Source: Terrabacter sp. 28 (GTDB taxonomy: Bacteria > Actinomycetota > Actinomycetes > Actinomycetales > Dermatophilaceae). From it: 64,000 bases of DNA. The DNA lies in assembly GCA_000955875.1 (NCBI GenBank), contig JYOE01000011.1, positions 1 to 64,000 of the forward strand, read 5' to 3'. The notes under the pieces are model-generated. The model saw only the letters and a list, made by a program, of their open reading frames with translations, was not told where the DNA came from and searched no databases. Within the stretch, counting starts at the first letter, position 1. Each line of letters opens with the position of its first letter. This document shows positions 26,328 through 33,398 of the stretch, piece by piece. Made by a program: the position numbers and the translations under genes.

Positions 26328-27251
26328 TCAGCGCACGATCATGACCGGGCAGGCCGCGTCGTGGATGACCCGGTGGCTGACCGACCCGAGGAGCATGCCC
26401 GTGAATCCGCCGTGCCCGCGTGAGCCGACGACCACCAGGCCGGCGGTCGAGCCGAGGTCGGCGAGGGACTGACCCGGGTCGCCGTAGAGCACCTCGGTGG
26501 TCACCAGCACCTTGGGGTGCCGGGCCCGTGCGCGGTTCGCCGCCCGGGTGACCGACTGCTCGGCGTGGTCGCGCAGTGCGTGCGTCTCCTCGGTGCCGCC
26601 CTTGGCCACCTCGGCGTAGGTCCAGGCCTCCATCGAGGCGGAGTGCGCGACGCGGACGACGTGGAGCACGGCACCCTCGCGTTCGGCCACCTCCGCCGCC
26701 ACGTCCACCGCGCGGGCGGCGCTGTCGGAGTCGTCGACGCCCACGACGACGTCGTGTCCCCTCCCGGGCCGCGGTGGCATCTTCGGCTCGTCGGACGACG
26801 AGTCGACCGGTCCGCGCACGACGACGACCGGGCACCTGGCGTGCGCCGCCACTGCGTACGACGTGGACCCGAGGATTCCGGCGAGGACCCGACCACGGCC
26901 GCGGCTGCCGACGACGACCAGTTCAGCCTCCTTCGAGGCGTCGACGAGCTGGGCGGCAGGGCTGCCCAGCCAGTACTGCGTCTCCACCTGCGCGGCGTCG
27001 AGCGTCTCGGCAGCGCGCACCGCGCCGTCGTCCACGAGCGTCTTGGCCGCCTGCGCCAGGGAGGGCTCGAGCTGGCTGAGGTCCATGGCCGGGTAGGCCG
27101 GCACGGCCGCGACGTTCACGCTGTGCACGATGGTGAGGTGCTTGCCCCGCAGGCGGGCCTCTTCCGCCGCCCAGGTCAGCGCGAGCCGGGAGCCCGGCGA
27201 CCCGTCGTAGCCGACGACGATGCCGTACGTGGTGCGAGCCTGGCCGTTCAT
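26328..27251 (-). CDS. Universal stress protein, tandem USP domains
   Basis: A 307-residue protein with two UspA domains, each with the ATP-binding loop G-2x-G-9x-G-S/T: GSRGRGRVLAGILGST near 115-130 and GSRGHGGFTGMLLGSV near 276-291. Both begin with the nucleotide-site Asp (GYDGSPG and GVDDSDS). Its last 30 residues are almost identical to those of the USP at 31868-32785. Start ATG 27251 follows AGGAAGAGG. A two-block promoter element shared with that paralog lies 48-113 bp upstream, so the two are probably co-regulated in stress or stasis. Confidence 0.92.
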   Translation of the reverse strand: MNGQARTTYGIVVGYDGSPGSRLALTWAAEEARLRGKHLTIVHSVNVAAVPAYPAMDLSQLEPSLAQAAKTLVDDGAVRAAETLDAAQVETQYWLGSPAAQLVDASKEAELVVVGSRGRGRVLAGILGSTSYAVAAHARCPVVVVRGPVDSSSDEPKMPPRPGRGHDVVVGVDDSDSAARAVDVAAEVAEREGAVLHVVRVAHSASMEAWTYAEVAKGGTEETHALRDHAEQSVTRAANRARARHPKVLVTTEVLYGDPGQSLADLGSTAGLVVVGSRGHGGFTGMLLGSVSHRVIHDAACPVMIVR

Positions 27252-27298
27252 GGTGCGCCTCTTCCTGGGCTGGACGTTCGCTGTCGCCGGGGCCGCTC

Positions 27299-27364
27299 GC
27301 TCCGGCCACCTCCATCGTCCCGCCCCAGGGTGGGCAGCGGCAGGCGAGTGTGACCACTCAGACA
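27299..27364 (-). promoter_or_regulatory. Conserved USP promoter module, copy 1
   Basis: On the minus strand, block A TGTCTGAGTGGTCACA (27364-27349) is followed after 25 bp by block B, a 25-base stretch at 27323-27299 identical to that at 32843-32819. The start codon of the USP gene is 47 bp further. Read on the plus strand, block A is TGTGACCAC-NN-AGACA, reminiscent of a CRP-family half-palindrome (TGTGA-N6-TCACA). Regulator unknown. Confidence 0.6.
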
Positions 27365-27435
27365 GACCGGCCACACCCGCGGCGTAGCCGCCGGGTCGGG
27401 CCACGCGGACCCGGCCCGACGGCGTACAGGCTGGG

Positions 27436-28980
27436 TCAGCCGACCGCCTTGAGCGCGTCGACCTCCCCCGAGCCGAACCAGCTGTTGTGGCCGATGCCGC
27501 CCTGGCACCGTTGGAGGGCCCCGCCGTCAAGGGCCGGGAAGAAGTCGTAGACCGTCGGGTCCGCCGGGCACGCGAGAGGGTTGGTGGCACGCTGTAGGGC
27601 GGCGGCAAGAGCGCTGCCGCTCTGAGCAGTCCGGCTCGCGATGAGCGCGGCGACACCGGCGGCGTGCGGTGACGCCATCGACGTGCCCTGCTGGTAGCAG
27701 TACGCCGCCCCGCTGACAGGATCCACGAGGCGCCGGGCCGGCAGGCAGGTGACGGTCAGCAACGAGGCCGGCCACGTCGACAGGACGCGTCCGTTCGGTG
27801 CCGCGGCGGTCAGCTGCAGGACCGAGTCGCCGCCTGGCGCTGCGACATCGACCGACGACGTGCCGAAGGACGAGTAGAACGACTTCAGCCGCTTGTTGCC
27901 GGTGGCACTGACGCCGACCACGCCGGGGACCTCCGTCGGCACGACGGCACAGGCGTTGGTGATGTCTCGGGTGACCGGCGTCGTGTTGTCTGGGCTCGTC
28001 TCGTCCTGCGTCGGGTGCGAGAGGTCGTCGGCCTGGTTGCCCTCGGCCGCGACGACAAGCACGCCGTTCTTCTGGGCGTACTGGATCGCGCGGCGTTCGG
28101 CGGTCCAGATGGCCCGCTGCTCCGGGTCATTCTTGCAGTTGAAGAGCCACGGATCGGCGAAGTAGCTGTTGTTCGTGACGTCGACCTTGTGGTCGCCGGC
28201 CCACATGAAGGCGCAGATCACGGCCTCCGGGAAGAAGAACCCGTCGGCGTCGCCTGCCTTGATACCCGCGATCCTCACCGCCGGTGCGACACCGACGATG
28301 CCGATGCCGTTGGCCGCTGCCGCGATCGTGCCAGCCGTGTGGGTGCCGTGGCCGTTGTCGTCCGCCGCGGCAACCTTGCCGGGTACGGCTACGCCGCCGA
28401 CACAGTTGGCGCTCGCAGTGTCGTCGACGTTGGCGGCCAGGTCAGGGTGCGTGTAGTCCAGGCCGGTGTCGATGTCGCCGACGAGGACGTCCGTGCTGCC
28501 CCTGGTCACCTCGTGCGCCTGGAACGCGTTGATCTGCGCCATGTCCCACTGGAGGCCTGCCAGGGGCTCGGCGGACGTGGCAGCGCCCGTCGTCGGCGTC
28601 GAGACGTCGGCGACGTTCGTGGCTGCGCCGCCACCATCAACGGAGGTGGCGAAGCGGGTGGTCGCCACCGCGCCCTCGACCCCGTTGACCTGCCTCATCC
28701 GCGCTGCGAAGTCGACGCTGGTGGAGCGCGCGACGACGACGTTGATCCGCCCGTAGTTCGCGACGATCTCCCCTCCGGCGGCCCCCACCGCGGCCGCTGC
28801 CCCCGTCGTCGCCGTCCCGCTGCGGTAGACGACCACATAGGTCGTCATCGCTCCCGCAGCCGAGGCCCCCGAGGCCGTGACTCCCGCGGCCACAGCAGCG
28901 GCGGCGACGAGAGCCGCCGCCCCGAGTGCTGCTACTGATCGAGATCCCCGAGTTCCATTCCGTGTTCGTGACACCGACAT
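27436..28980 (-). CDS. Secreted S8 family peptidase (subtilase)
   Basis: A 514-residue exported serine protease. A signal peptide is followed by an inhibitor-I9-like propeptide (TTYVVVYRSG ... RFATS) and the catalytic domain. The triad is visible: Asp in GDIDTGLDYTHPDL (about 170), His in NGHGTHTAGTIAAAANG (about 213) and Ser in GTSMASPHAAGVAAL (about 425), with the oxyanion Asn region VLVVAAEGNQ. GGAGGAG precedes ATG 28980. Several cysteines suggest disulfides in the secreted enzyme. It has no C-terminal anchoring sequence. Confidence 0.92.
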   Translation of the reverse strand: MSVSRTRNGTRGSRSVAALGAAALVAAAAVAAGVTASGASAAGAMTTYVVVYRSGTATTGAAAAVGAAGGEIVANYGRINVVVARSTSVDFAARMRQVNGVEGAVATTRFATSVDGGGAATNVADVSTPTTGAATSAEPLAGLQWDMAQINAFQAHEVTRGSTDVLVGDIDTGLDYTHPDLAANVDDTASANCVGGVAVPGKVAAADDNGHGTHTAGTIAAAANGIGIVGVAPAVRIAGIKAGDADGFFFPEAVICAFMWAGDHKVDVTNNSYFADPWLFNCKNDPEQRAIWTAERRAIQYAQKNGVLVVAAEGNQADDLSHPTQDETSPDNTTPVTRDITNACAVVPTEVPGVVGVSATGNKRLKSFYSSFGTSSVDVAAPGGDSVLQLTAAAPNGRVLSTWPASLLTVTCLPARRLVDPVSGAAYCYQQGTSMASPHAAGVAALIASRTAQSGSALAAALQRATNPLACPADPTVYDFFPALDGGALQRCQGGIGHNSWFGSGEVDALKAVG

Positions 28981-29089
28981 GGCTCACTCCTCCGCGGTGG
29001 CGGCGTGGTCGTCCCACCGCACCGGCCGTCTCCGTGGCGGCCCAACTGACCAGCGTAGAACTGTCGCAGCCGACGGACGAGCCCTATCG

Positions 29090-29524
29090 TCAGTCCCGGG
29101 CGGCCGCGGTGGCGCGGTCGTTCGCGCGCTGGATCGCCTCCACGAGCTCGGCCTTGTTCATCCGCGAGCGGCCCTGCACGCCCAGGCGCTTGGCGATGTC
29201 GTAGAGGTGCGACTTCGAGGCGTTCGTGTCGACGCCGCCGGCCGTGTCACCGTCGTCGAGGTGGGCCCGCGCCTCGGCGCCGCGGCGGGCGGCCTGCGGG
29301 TCGCTCGGGCCCTTCTCGGCCTTCTCCTCCCAGTGGTCACCGACCTTCTCGAACGAGTGCTTCAGCGACGCGAAGGCCGTGCGGTGGGCGCGCTCCCCCT
29401 CGCCGTACTGCTCCACGGCGGCGTCGTGCGTCGCCAGCCACGTGTCCTGCGCCTTCTTCGAGGACCGCTCGAGGGTCGAGGGCAGGTCGGTGCGCCTGCT
29501 GCTGGCTCGCTTCCTGGCGGGCAT
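29090..29524 (-). CDS. ChaB family protein with Rho-N-like C-terminus
   Basis: A 144-residue basic protein. Residues 12-75 match the ChaB fold (LPSTLERSSKKAQDTWLATHDAAVEQYGEGERAHRTAF in two parts). Residues about 103-135 (KSHLYDIAKRLGVQGRSRMNKAELVEAI) match the small Rho N-terminal/SAP-like nucleic-acid-binding domain. The combination occurs in actinobacteria and suggests a DNA- or RNA-binding protein rather than a cation transport regulator. AGGAGGAG precedes the start. It is divergent from the MFS gene. Confidence 0.82.
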   Translation of the reverse strand: MPARKRASSRRTDLPSTLERSSKKAQDTWLATHDAAVEQYGEGERAHRTAFASLKHSFEKVGDHWEEKAEKGPSDPQAARRGAEARAHLDDGDTAGGVDTNASKSHLYDIAKRLGVQGRSRMNKAELVEAIQRANDRATAAARD

Positions 29525-29732
29525 GTCGCTCCTCCTGGTGTCACCGACGGGGTCCCTGTGCCGTCGCCCGACAGTCACGTACCCGCGAGGGCGGGCGCGG
29601 CGGCATACGCGATGGGCGCATTCCGACGGGTGCGTTGCTCGCGACTCGGCAGGGGGTACGCATCTCGACGGCGAGGACGTGGCGCCGCACGGCCCCGCCC
29701 GACGGTTGGAGCGATCGATCAAAGGAGATGTG

Positions 29733-31199
29733 ATGAGCGAGGCTGTCGCACAACAGCGCACGGACGGTGCGATCAGGAGTCTGGTGCCGGCGCGAATGGA
29801 CCGGCTGCCGTGGACGAAGTTCCACTGGTCCGTCGTCATCGGGCTCGGCATCTCGTGGATCCTCGACGGTCTCGAGATCCAGATCGTGTCGGAGTCGGGC
29901 TTCCAGAAGTCGCTCGGGATGTCGGCCGCCCAGGTCGGGCTCACGGGCACGATCTATCTCATCGGCCAGGTCGTCGGGGCGCTGACCTTCGGTCGGCTCA
30001 CCGACCGGTGGGGCCGCCGCAAGCTCTTCATCATCACGCTGGTGATCTACCTCGTCGGGTCCGGCCTGGCCGGTTTCGCGCCGAACATGGGCTTCCTGTG
30101 GGTCTGCCGCTTCATCGCCGGCCTCGGCATCGGCGGCGAGTACACAGCGATCAACTCCGCCATCGACGAGCTGATCCCGTCGCACTACCGCGGGCGCGTC
30201 GACATCGCGATCAACGGCACGTACTGGTTCGGCGCCTTCTTCGGCGCCCTCGCGAACCTCTACCTGCTCAACCCCGACAACGTCGCCGAGAACCTCGGCT
30301 GGCGTCTCGCGTTCTTCATCGGCCCGGTCCTCGGCCTGTCGATCATCTACCTGCGCCGCCACATCCCGGAGAGCCCCCGCTGGCTGCTCACACACGGACG
30401 CGCCGACGAGGCCGAACGCACCGTCGACGAGATCGAGGAACGCGTGCGGCGAGAAGGCGGCGAGCTGTCCGAGGTCGACGACAGCAGGGCGATCCTCGTC
30501 AAGCCCGAGGACGCGATGGGCCCGAAGGTCCTGTGGGACGTCTTCGTGCGGCGCTACGGCAGGCGCACCGTGCTCGGCCTCACGATGATGGTCACGCAGA
30601 GCTTCCTCTACAACGCCATCTTCTTCACGTATGCGCTCGTGCTGACCAACTTCTACCAGATCGACAAGGCGGGCACCTCGCTCTACTTCCTGCCCTTCGC
30701 GGCCGGAAACCTGCTCGGCCCGCTGCTGCTCGGCCACCTCTTCGACACCATCGGCCGTCGCAAGATGATCTTCTTCACCTACACGGTGGCCGGCATCGTC
30801 CTGCTCGTGTCGGCGTGGCTCTTCCAGGCCCAGGCGCTCAGCGCGACGACGCACACGATCTTCTGGTGCGTCTCGTTCTTCTTCGCCTCTGCCGGTGCGT
30901 CGGCGGCCTACCTCACGGTCAGCGAGATCTTCCCGCTCGAGGTGCGCGGCCAGGCGATCTCGTACTTCTTCGTCATCGCCCAGTGCGCCGGCGCGATCGC
31001 ACCGGTGCTCTACGGCACGCTCATCGGCGAGGGCAAGGACCGTATGCCGCTGACGTGGGGCTACGTCGCCGGTGCCGTGATCATGATCATCGGTGGCGTC
31101 GTGGCCCTCGCGATCGGCATCGACGCCGAGCGCAAGTCGCTCGAGGACATCGCCGACCCGTTGAGCAAGGTGTCGGAGGAGTCGGGAGCCGCGGCATGA
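29733..31199 (+). CDS. MFS transporter (sugar porter/AAHS-like)
   Basis: A 488-residue major facilitator transporter with 12 predicted helices. Signature loops are GRLTDRWGRRKLF between helices 2 and 3, RFIAGLGIGGEY in helix 4, PESPRWLLTHGR before the central loop, and HLFDTIGRRKM in the C-terminal half. These match proton-coupled sugar or aromatic-acid/metabolite carriers; the substrate is unknown. AAAGGAG precedes ATG 29733. Its stop overlaps the start of a single-domain USP gene (ATGA), an arrangement suggesting nucleotide- or stress-dependent control of transport. Confidence 0.9.
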   Translation: MSEAVAQQRTDGAIRSLVPARMDRLPWTKFHWSVVIGLGISWILDGLEIQIVSESGFQKSLGMSAAQVGLTGTIYLIGQVVGALTFGRLTDRWGRRKLFIITLVIYLVGSGLAGFAPNMGFLWVCRFIAGLGIGGEYTAINSAIDELIPSHYRGRVDIAINGTYWFGAFFGALANLYLLNPDNVAENLGWRLAFFIGPVLGLSIIYLRRHIPESPRWLLTHGRADEAERTVDEIEERVRREGGELSEVDDSRAILVKPEDAMGPKVLWDVFVRRYGRRTVLGLTMMVTQSFLYNAIFFTYALVLTNFYQIDKAGTSLYFLPFAAGNLLGPLLLGHLFDTIGRRKMIFFTYTVAGIVLLVSAWLFQAQALSATTHTIFWCVSFFFASAGASAAYLTVSEIFPLEVRGQAISYFFVIAQCAGAIAPVLYGTLIGEGKDRMPLTWGYVAGAVIMIIGGVVALAIGIDAERKSLEDIADPLSKVSEESGAAA

Positions 31200-31750
31200 A
31201 CCTCGCCGCGCTGGGACGCACCTACACGATCGTCGTCGGGGTGAGCCCCACGAGCGGGTCGCCCGGTGCGCTGAGGTGGGCCGTCGAGGAGGCGTCCGTC
31301 CGCGGCGGGCGGGTCGTGGCCGTGCGGGCCTGGCGCCCGCACGCCCCCGAGACCGCGACCGGGGGTCGCGTGCCGTCGGTCGTCTCCGACGACAGGGCCC
31401 TGGCCGACGAGGAGTCGCGGCTGGCCGAGGACGTCGCGCGGGTGCTCGGGCACGACCACGTGGTCGAGACCCGGGTCGTCGGCGGCAAGCGGCGAGCGGT
31501 GATGCTCGAGGAGAGCCGGTCGGCCGACCTCGTCGTCATCGATGCCGGACGCTCGACGGAGGTGGGCGCGCGCTGGCTCGGCAGCCGGATCGCTCGCGCC
31601 TCGCACTGCCCCGTCGTGGTCGTGCCGCCGGGTCTCGGCGGCCGCGGCACGGGTGCGTTCGGCCAGGCGGTCGGCAAGCTCGGGCGCTCCGTCGAGCGTG
31701 CCGCCGGCACCGCGGGACGCCCCGGCTTCCAGCGCCCACCGGGGCGCTGA
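31196..31750 (+). CDS. Single-domain universal stress protein
   Basis: A 184-residue UspA-fold protein coupled to the MFS gene by ATGA. It starts with the strand YTIVVGVSPTSGSPGALRWAVEEA and ends the domain with a loop GSRIARASHCPVVVVPPG, followed by a 35-residue Gly/Arg-rich tail. The canonical G-2x-G-9x-G(S/T) loop is degenerate (DAGRSTEVGARWLGSR), so ATP binding is doubtful. It probably modulates or co-functions with the transporter. Confidence 0.8.
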   Translation: MNLAALGRTYTIVVGVSPTSGSPGALRWAVEEASVRGGRVVAVRAWRPHAPETATGGRVPSVVSDDRALADEESRLAEDVARVLGHDHVVETRVVGGKRRAVMLEESRSADLVVIDAGRSTEVGARWLGSRIARASHCPVVVVPPGLGGRGTGAFGQAVGKLGRSVERAAGTAGRPGFQRPPGR

Positions 31751-31811
31751 CGGCCCTCGCGCCCGATCTCATCCCGGCCGTATGCCGTGTGTCCGGGTCG
31801 GTTCGCACGGA

Positions 31812-31853
31812 CGTGGAGCTTCGGTCCCCTCGAGAGGGGACCGAAGCTCCACG
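31812..31853. terminator. Bidirectional terminator, 42-bp perfect palindrome
   Basis: Twenty-base arms (left arm 31812-31831, right arm 31834-31853, perfect complement) flank a central GA. It lies between two convergent USP genes, 61 bp past one stop and 14 bp past the other, and is read equally well on both strands. Confidence 0.85.
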
Positions 31854-31867
31854 CTGTGCGAGGCGTG

Positions 31868-32785
31868 TCAGCGCACGACCATGACGGGGCACGCGGCATC
31901 GTGGATCACGCGGTGGCTGACCGAGCCGAGCAGCATGCCGGTGAACCCGCCGTGGCCCCGCGAGCCCATGACGATGAGGCCCGCTGAGACGTCTGCCGCG
32001 TAGCCGGCGATCGCATGGCCGGCGGGCCCGCCGACGACGTTCGTGCGCACGTCGAGTCCAGGGTGGTCGCGTCGGGCCTCGTCGGCGACGTCACGGACCG
32101 TCTTCTCGACCTGCCGGTGCATCGACTCGACGACCTCCTCGCGGCCGAGCATGGTGTCGGTCTCGGGCCACGCCTCCAGTCCCCCGACGTTGTCGACCGA
32201 CACGAGGTGCAGCTGCGCCTCCGCCGCGGCAGCGACCTGGATGGCCGTCTGCAGGGCGGTCTGGGCCGGTTTCGAGTCGTCGAAGGCGACGACGACGGGG
32301 TGCGACGGACCGGCATGGACGACCGCCGGACCACGCACGACGACGGCAGGACAGTGTGCGTGCGCGGTGACGGCATACGAGGTCGAGCCGAGCAGGCCCG
32401 ACGAGATGGTGCCGTGGCCACGCGATCCGGTGACGAGGAGATCCGCCTGCGGCGACACGCCGACGAGCTCCGCGGAGGCGTTGCCGACCGCGCTGAGCGG
32501 CCGGACGTCCTTGCGGCTCAGCTGTTCCGACGCGATGTCGATGGCTTCGGCGAGAACGCCCCGGGACAGCTCCTCGTAGGTGTGGGCGTGGACCCCGGGG
32601 TCGTACGCGCGGAAGGTCGGGGTCATCGTCAGGCCCACGCAGTGCATCAGGGTCAGCGGACGGTCGTCGCGCTTGGCGGTCTCGATCGCCCAGTCCAGGG
32701 CGAGGCGTGCTCCGGGGGACCCGTCGTATCCGACGACGATGCCATGGCTCGTGGTGGTGTTCGTGGGGCTGGCTTCGGCGCCCAT
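31868..32785 (-). CDS. Universal stress protein, tandem USP domains
   Basis: A 305-residue paralog of the USP at 26328-27251. Domain 1 starts GIVVGYDGSPGARLALDW and has the loop GSRGHGTISSGLLGSTSY; domain 2 starts VVVAFDDSKPAQTAL and ends GSRGHGGFTGMLLGSVSHRV. Both nucleotide loops are intact, so ATP binding is expected. ATG 32785 follows GGGGAG. The same two-block promoter element as copy 1 lies 34-98 bp upstream. Confidence 0.92.
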   Translation of the reverse strand: MGAEASPTNTTTSHGIVVGYDGSPGARLALDWAIETAKRDDRPLTLMHCVGLTMTPTFRAYDPGVHAHTYEELSRGVLAEAIDIASEQLSRKDVRPLSAVGNASAELVGVSPQADLLVTGSRGHGTISSGLLGSTSYAVTAHAHCPAVVVRGPAVVHAGPSHPVVVAFDDSKPAQTALQTAIQVAAAAEAQLHLVSVDNVGGLEAWPETDTMLGREEVVESMHRQVEKTVRDVADEARRDHPGLDVRTNVVGGPAGHAIAGYAADVSAGLIVMGSRGHGGFTGMLLGSVSHRVIHDAACPVMVVR

Positions 32786-32818
32786 CGCTCTCCCCTTCCA
32801 TGCCGGTCGGGGCCGTGT

Positions 32819-32883
32819 GCTCCGGCCACCTCCATCGTCCCGCTTCGCGGGCGCGACGGCAGCACCCTGTGACCACGTAGACA
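32819..32883 (-). promoter_or_regulatory. Conserved USP promoter module, copy 2
   Basis: Block A (32868-32883, plus-strand reading TGTGACCACGTAGACA) and the 25-base block B (32819-32843) repeat copy 1, with 24 bp between blocks instead of 25 and 33 bp to the start codon instead of 47. Sequence between and outside the blocks differs, so the blocks are conserved beyond what simple recent duplication would leave. Confidence 0.6.
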
Positions 32884-32942
32884 TGCAAGCGCTGGGCGAC
32901 AGGACCGGCGGCGAGCGCTGGACTGCGCCCGCCGCCGAGGGA

Positions 32943-33398
32943 TCACTTCCCGATGAGGACGCTCACCGAGGTGTTGCCCGTGCAGTCGGGGATCTCGCGG
33001 ATGGCCCATCTCCCCCGCAGCCCGTTGCCGTCGAAGTTCGACTCGGCGTCACGGTCCTCGACCTCCCCCTCGGAGGCGGTCCAGCCTCGCGTCGAGTAAG
33101 CCCGCTGCATGTCCGCCAGGGTCTGGGCGAACGGCTTCGCGGAGACACCGGTGACGACCGTGCGTCCCTGGGTGCGCGACTGCACGCCGGTCACGACGAT
33201 CCCGTCGGGCAGGACCGCCTGCGCGGGATAGCCGTCGGGCAGGTCGACGGCCTTCGCGTCGGCCGCGCAGACCAGCGCGGCAGGCGTGGAGCCCGACCCG
33301 GTCTGGGCCATCGCGTCCTCCATCTCGTCGGCACAGCCGGCCAGCAGGGTCACGGCGCCGACGGTGACGAGCGCGACCAGCGCGCGGCCCGCTCTCAC
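32943..33398 (-). CDS. Hypothetical lipoprotein
   Basis: A 151-residue lipoprotein (basic start, hydrophobic stretch, lipobox LLAGC). No domain is recognised; two further cysteines (VCAADA and PDCTG) could form a disulfide. GTG 33398 overlaps the stop of the Asp-box protein upstream (GTGA), so they are made together. It probably functions at the membrane surface with that protein. Confidence 0.7.
   Translation of the reverse strand: MRAGRALVALVTVGAVTLLAGCADEMEDAMAQTGSGSTPAALVCAADAKAVDLPDGYPAQAVLPDGIVVTGVQSRTQGRTVVTGVSAKPFAQTLADMQRAYSTRGWTASEGEVEDRDAESNFDGNGLRGRWAIREIPDCTGNTSVSVLIGK

Noticed and set aside
27299-27323. DosR/DevR box in the USP promoter
   Set aside because: The block begins GGGAC on the minus strand but lacks the symmetric GTCCC half, so it does not meet the consensus.
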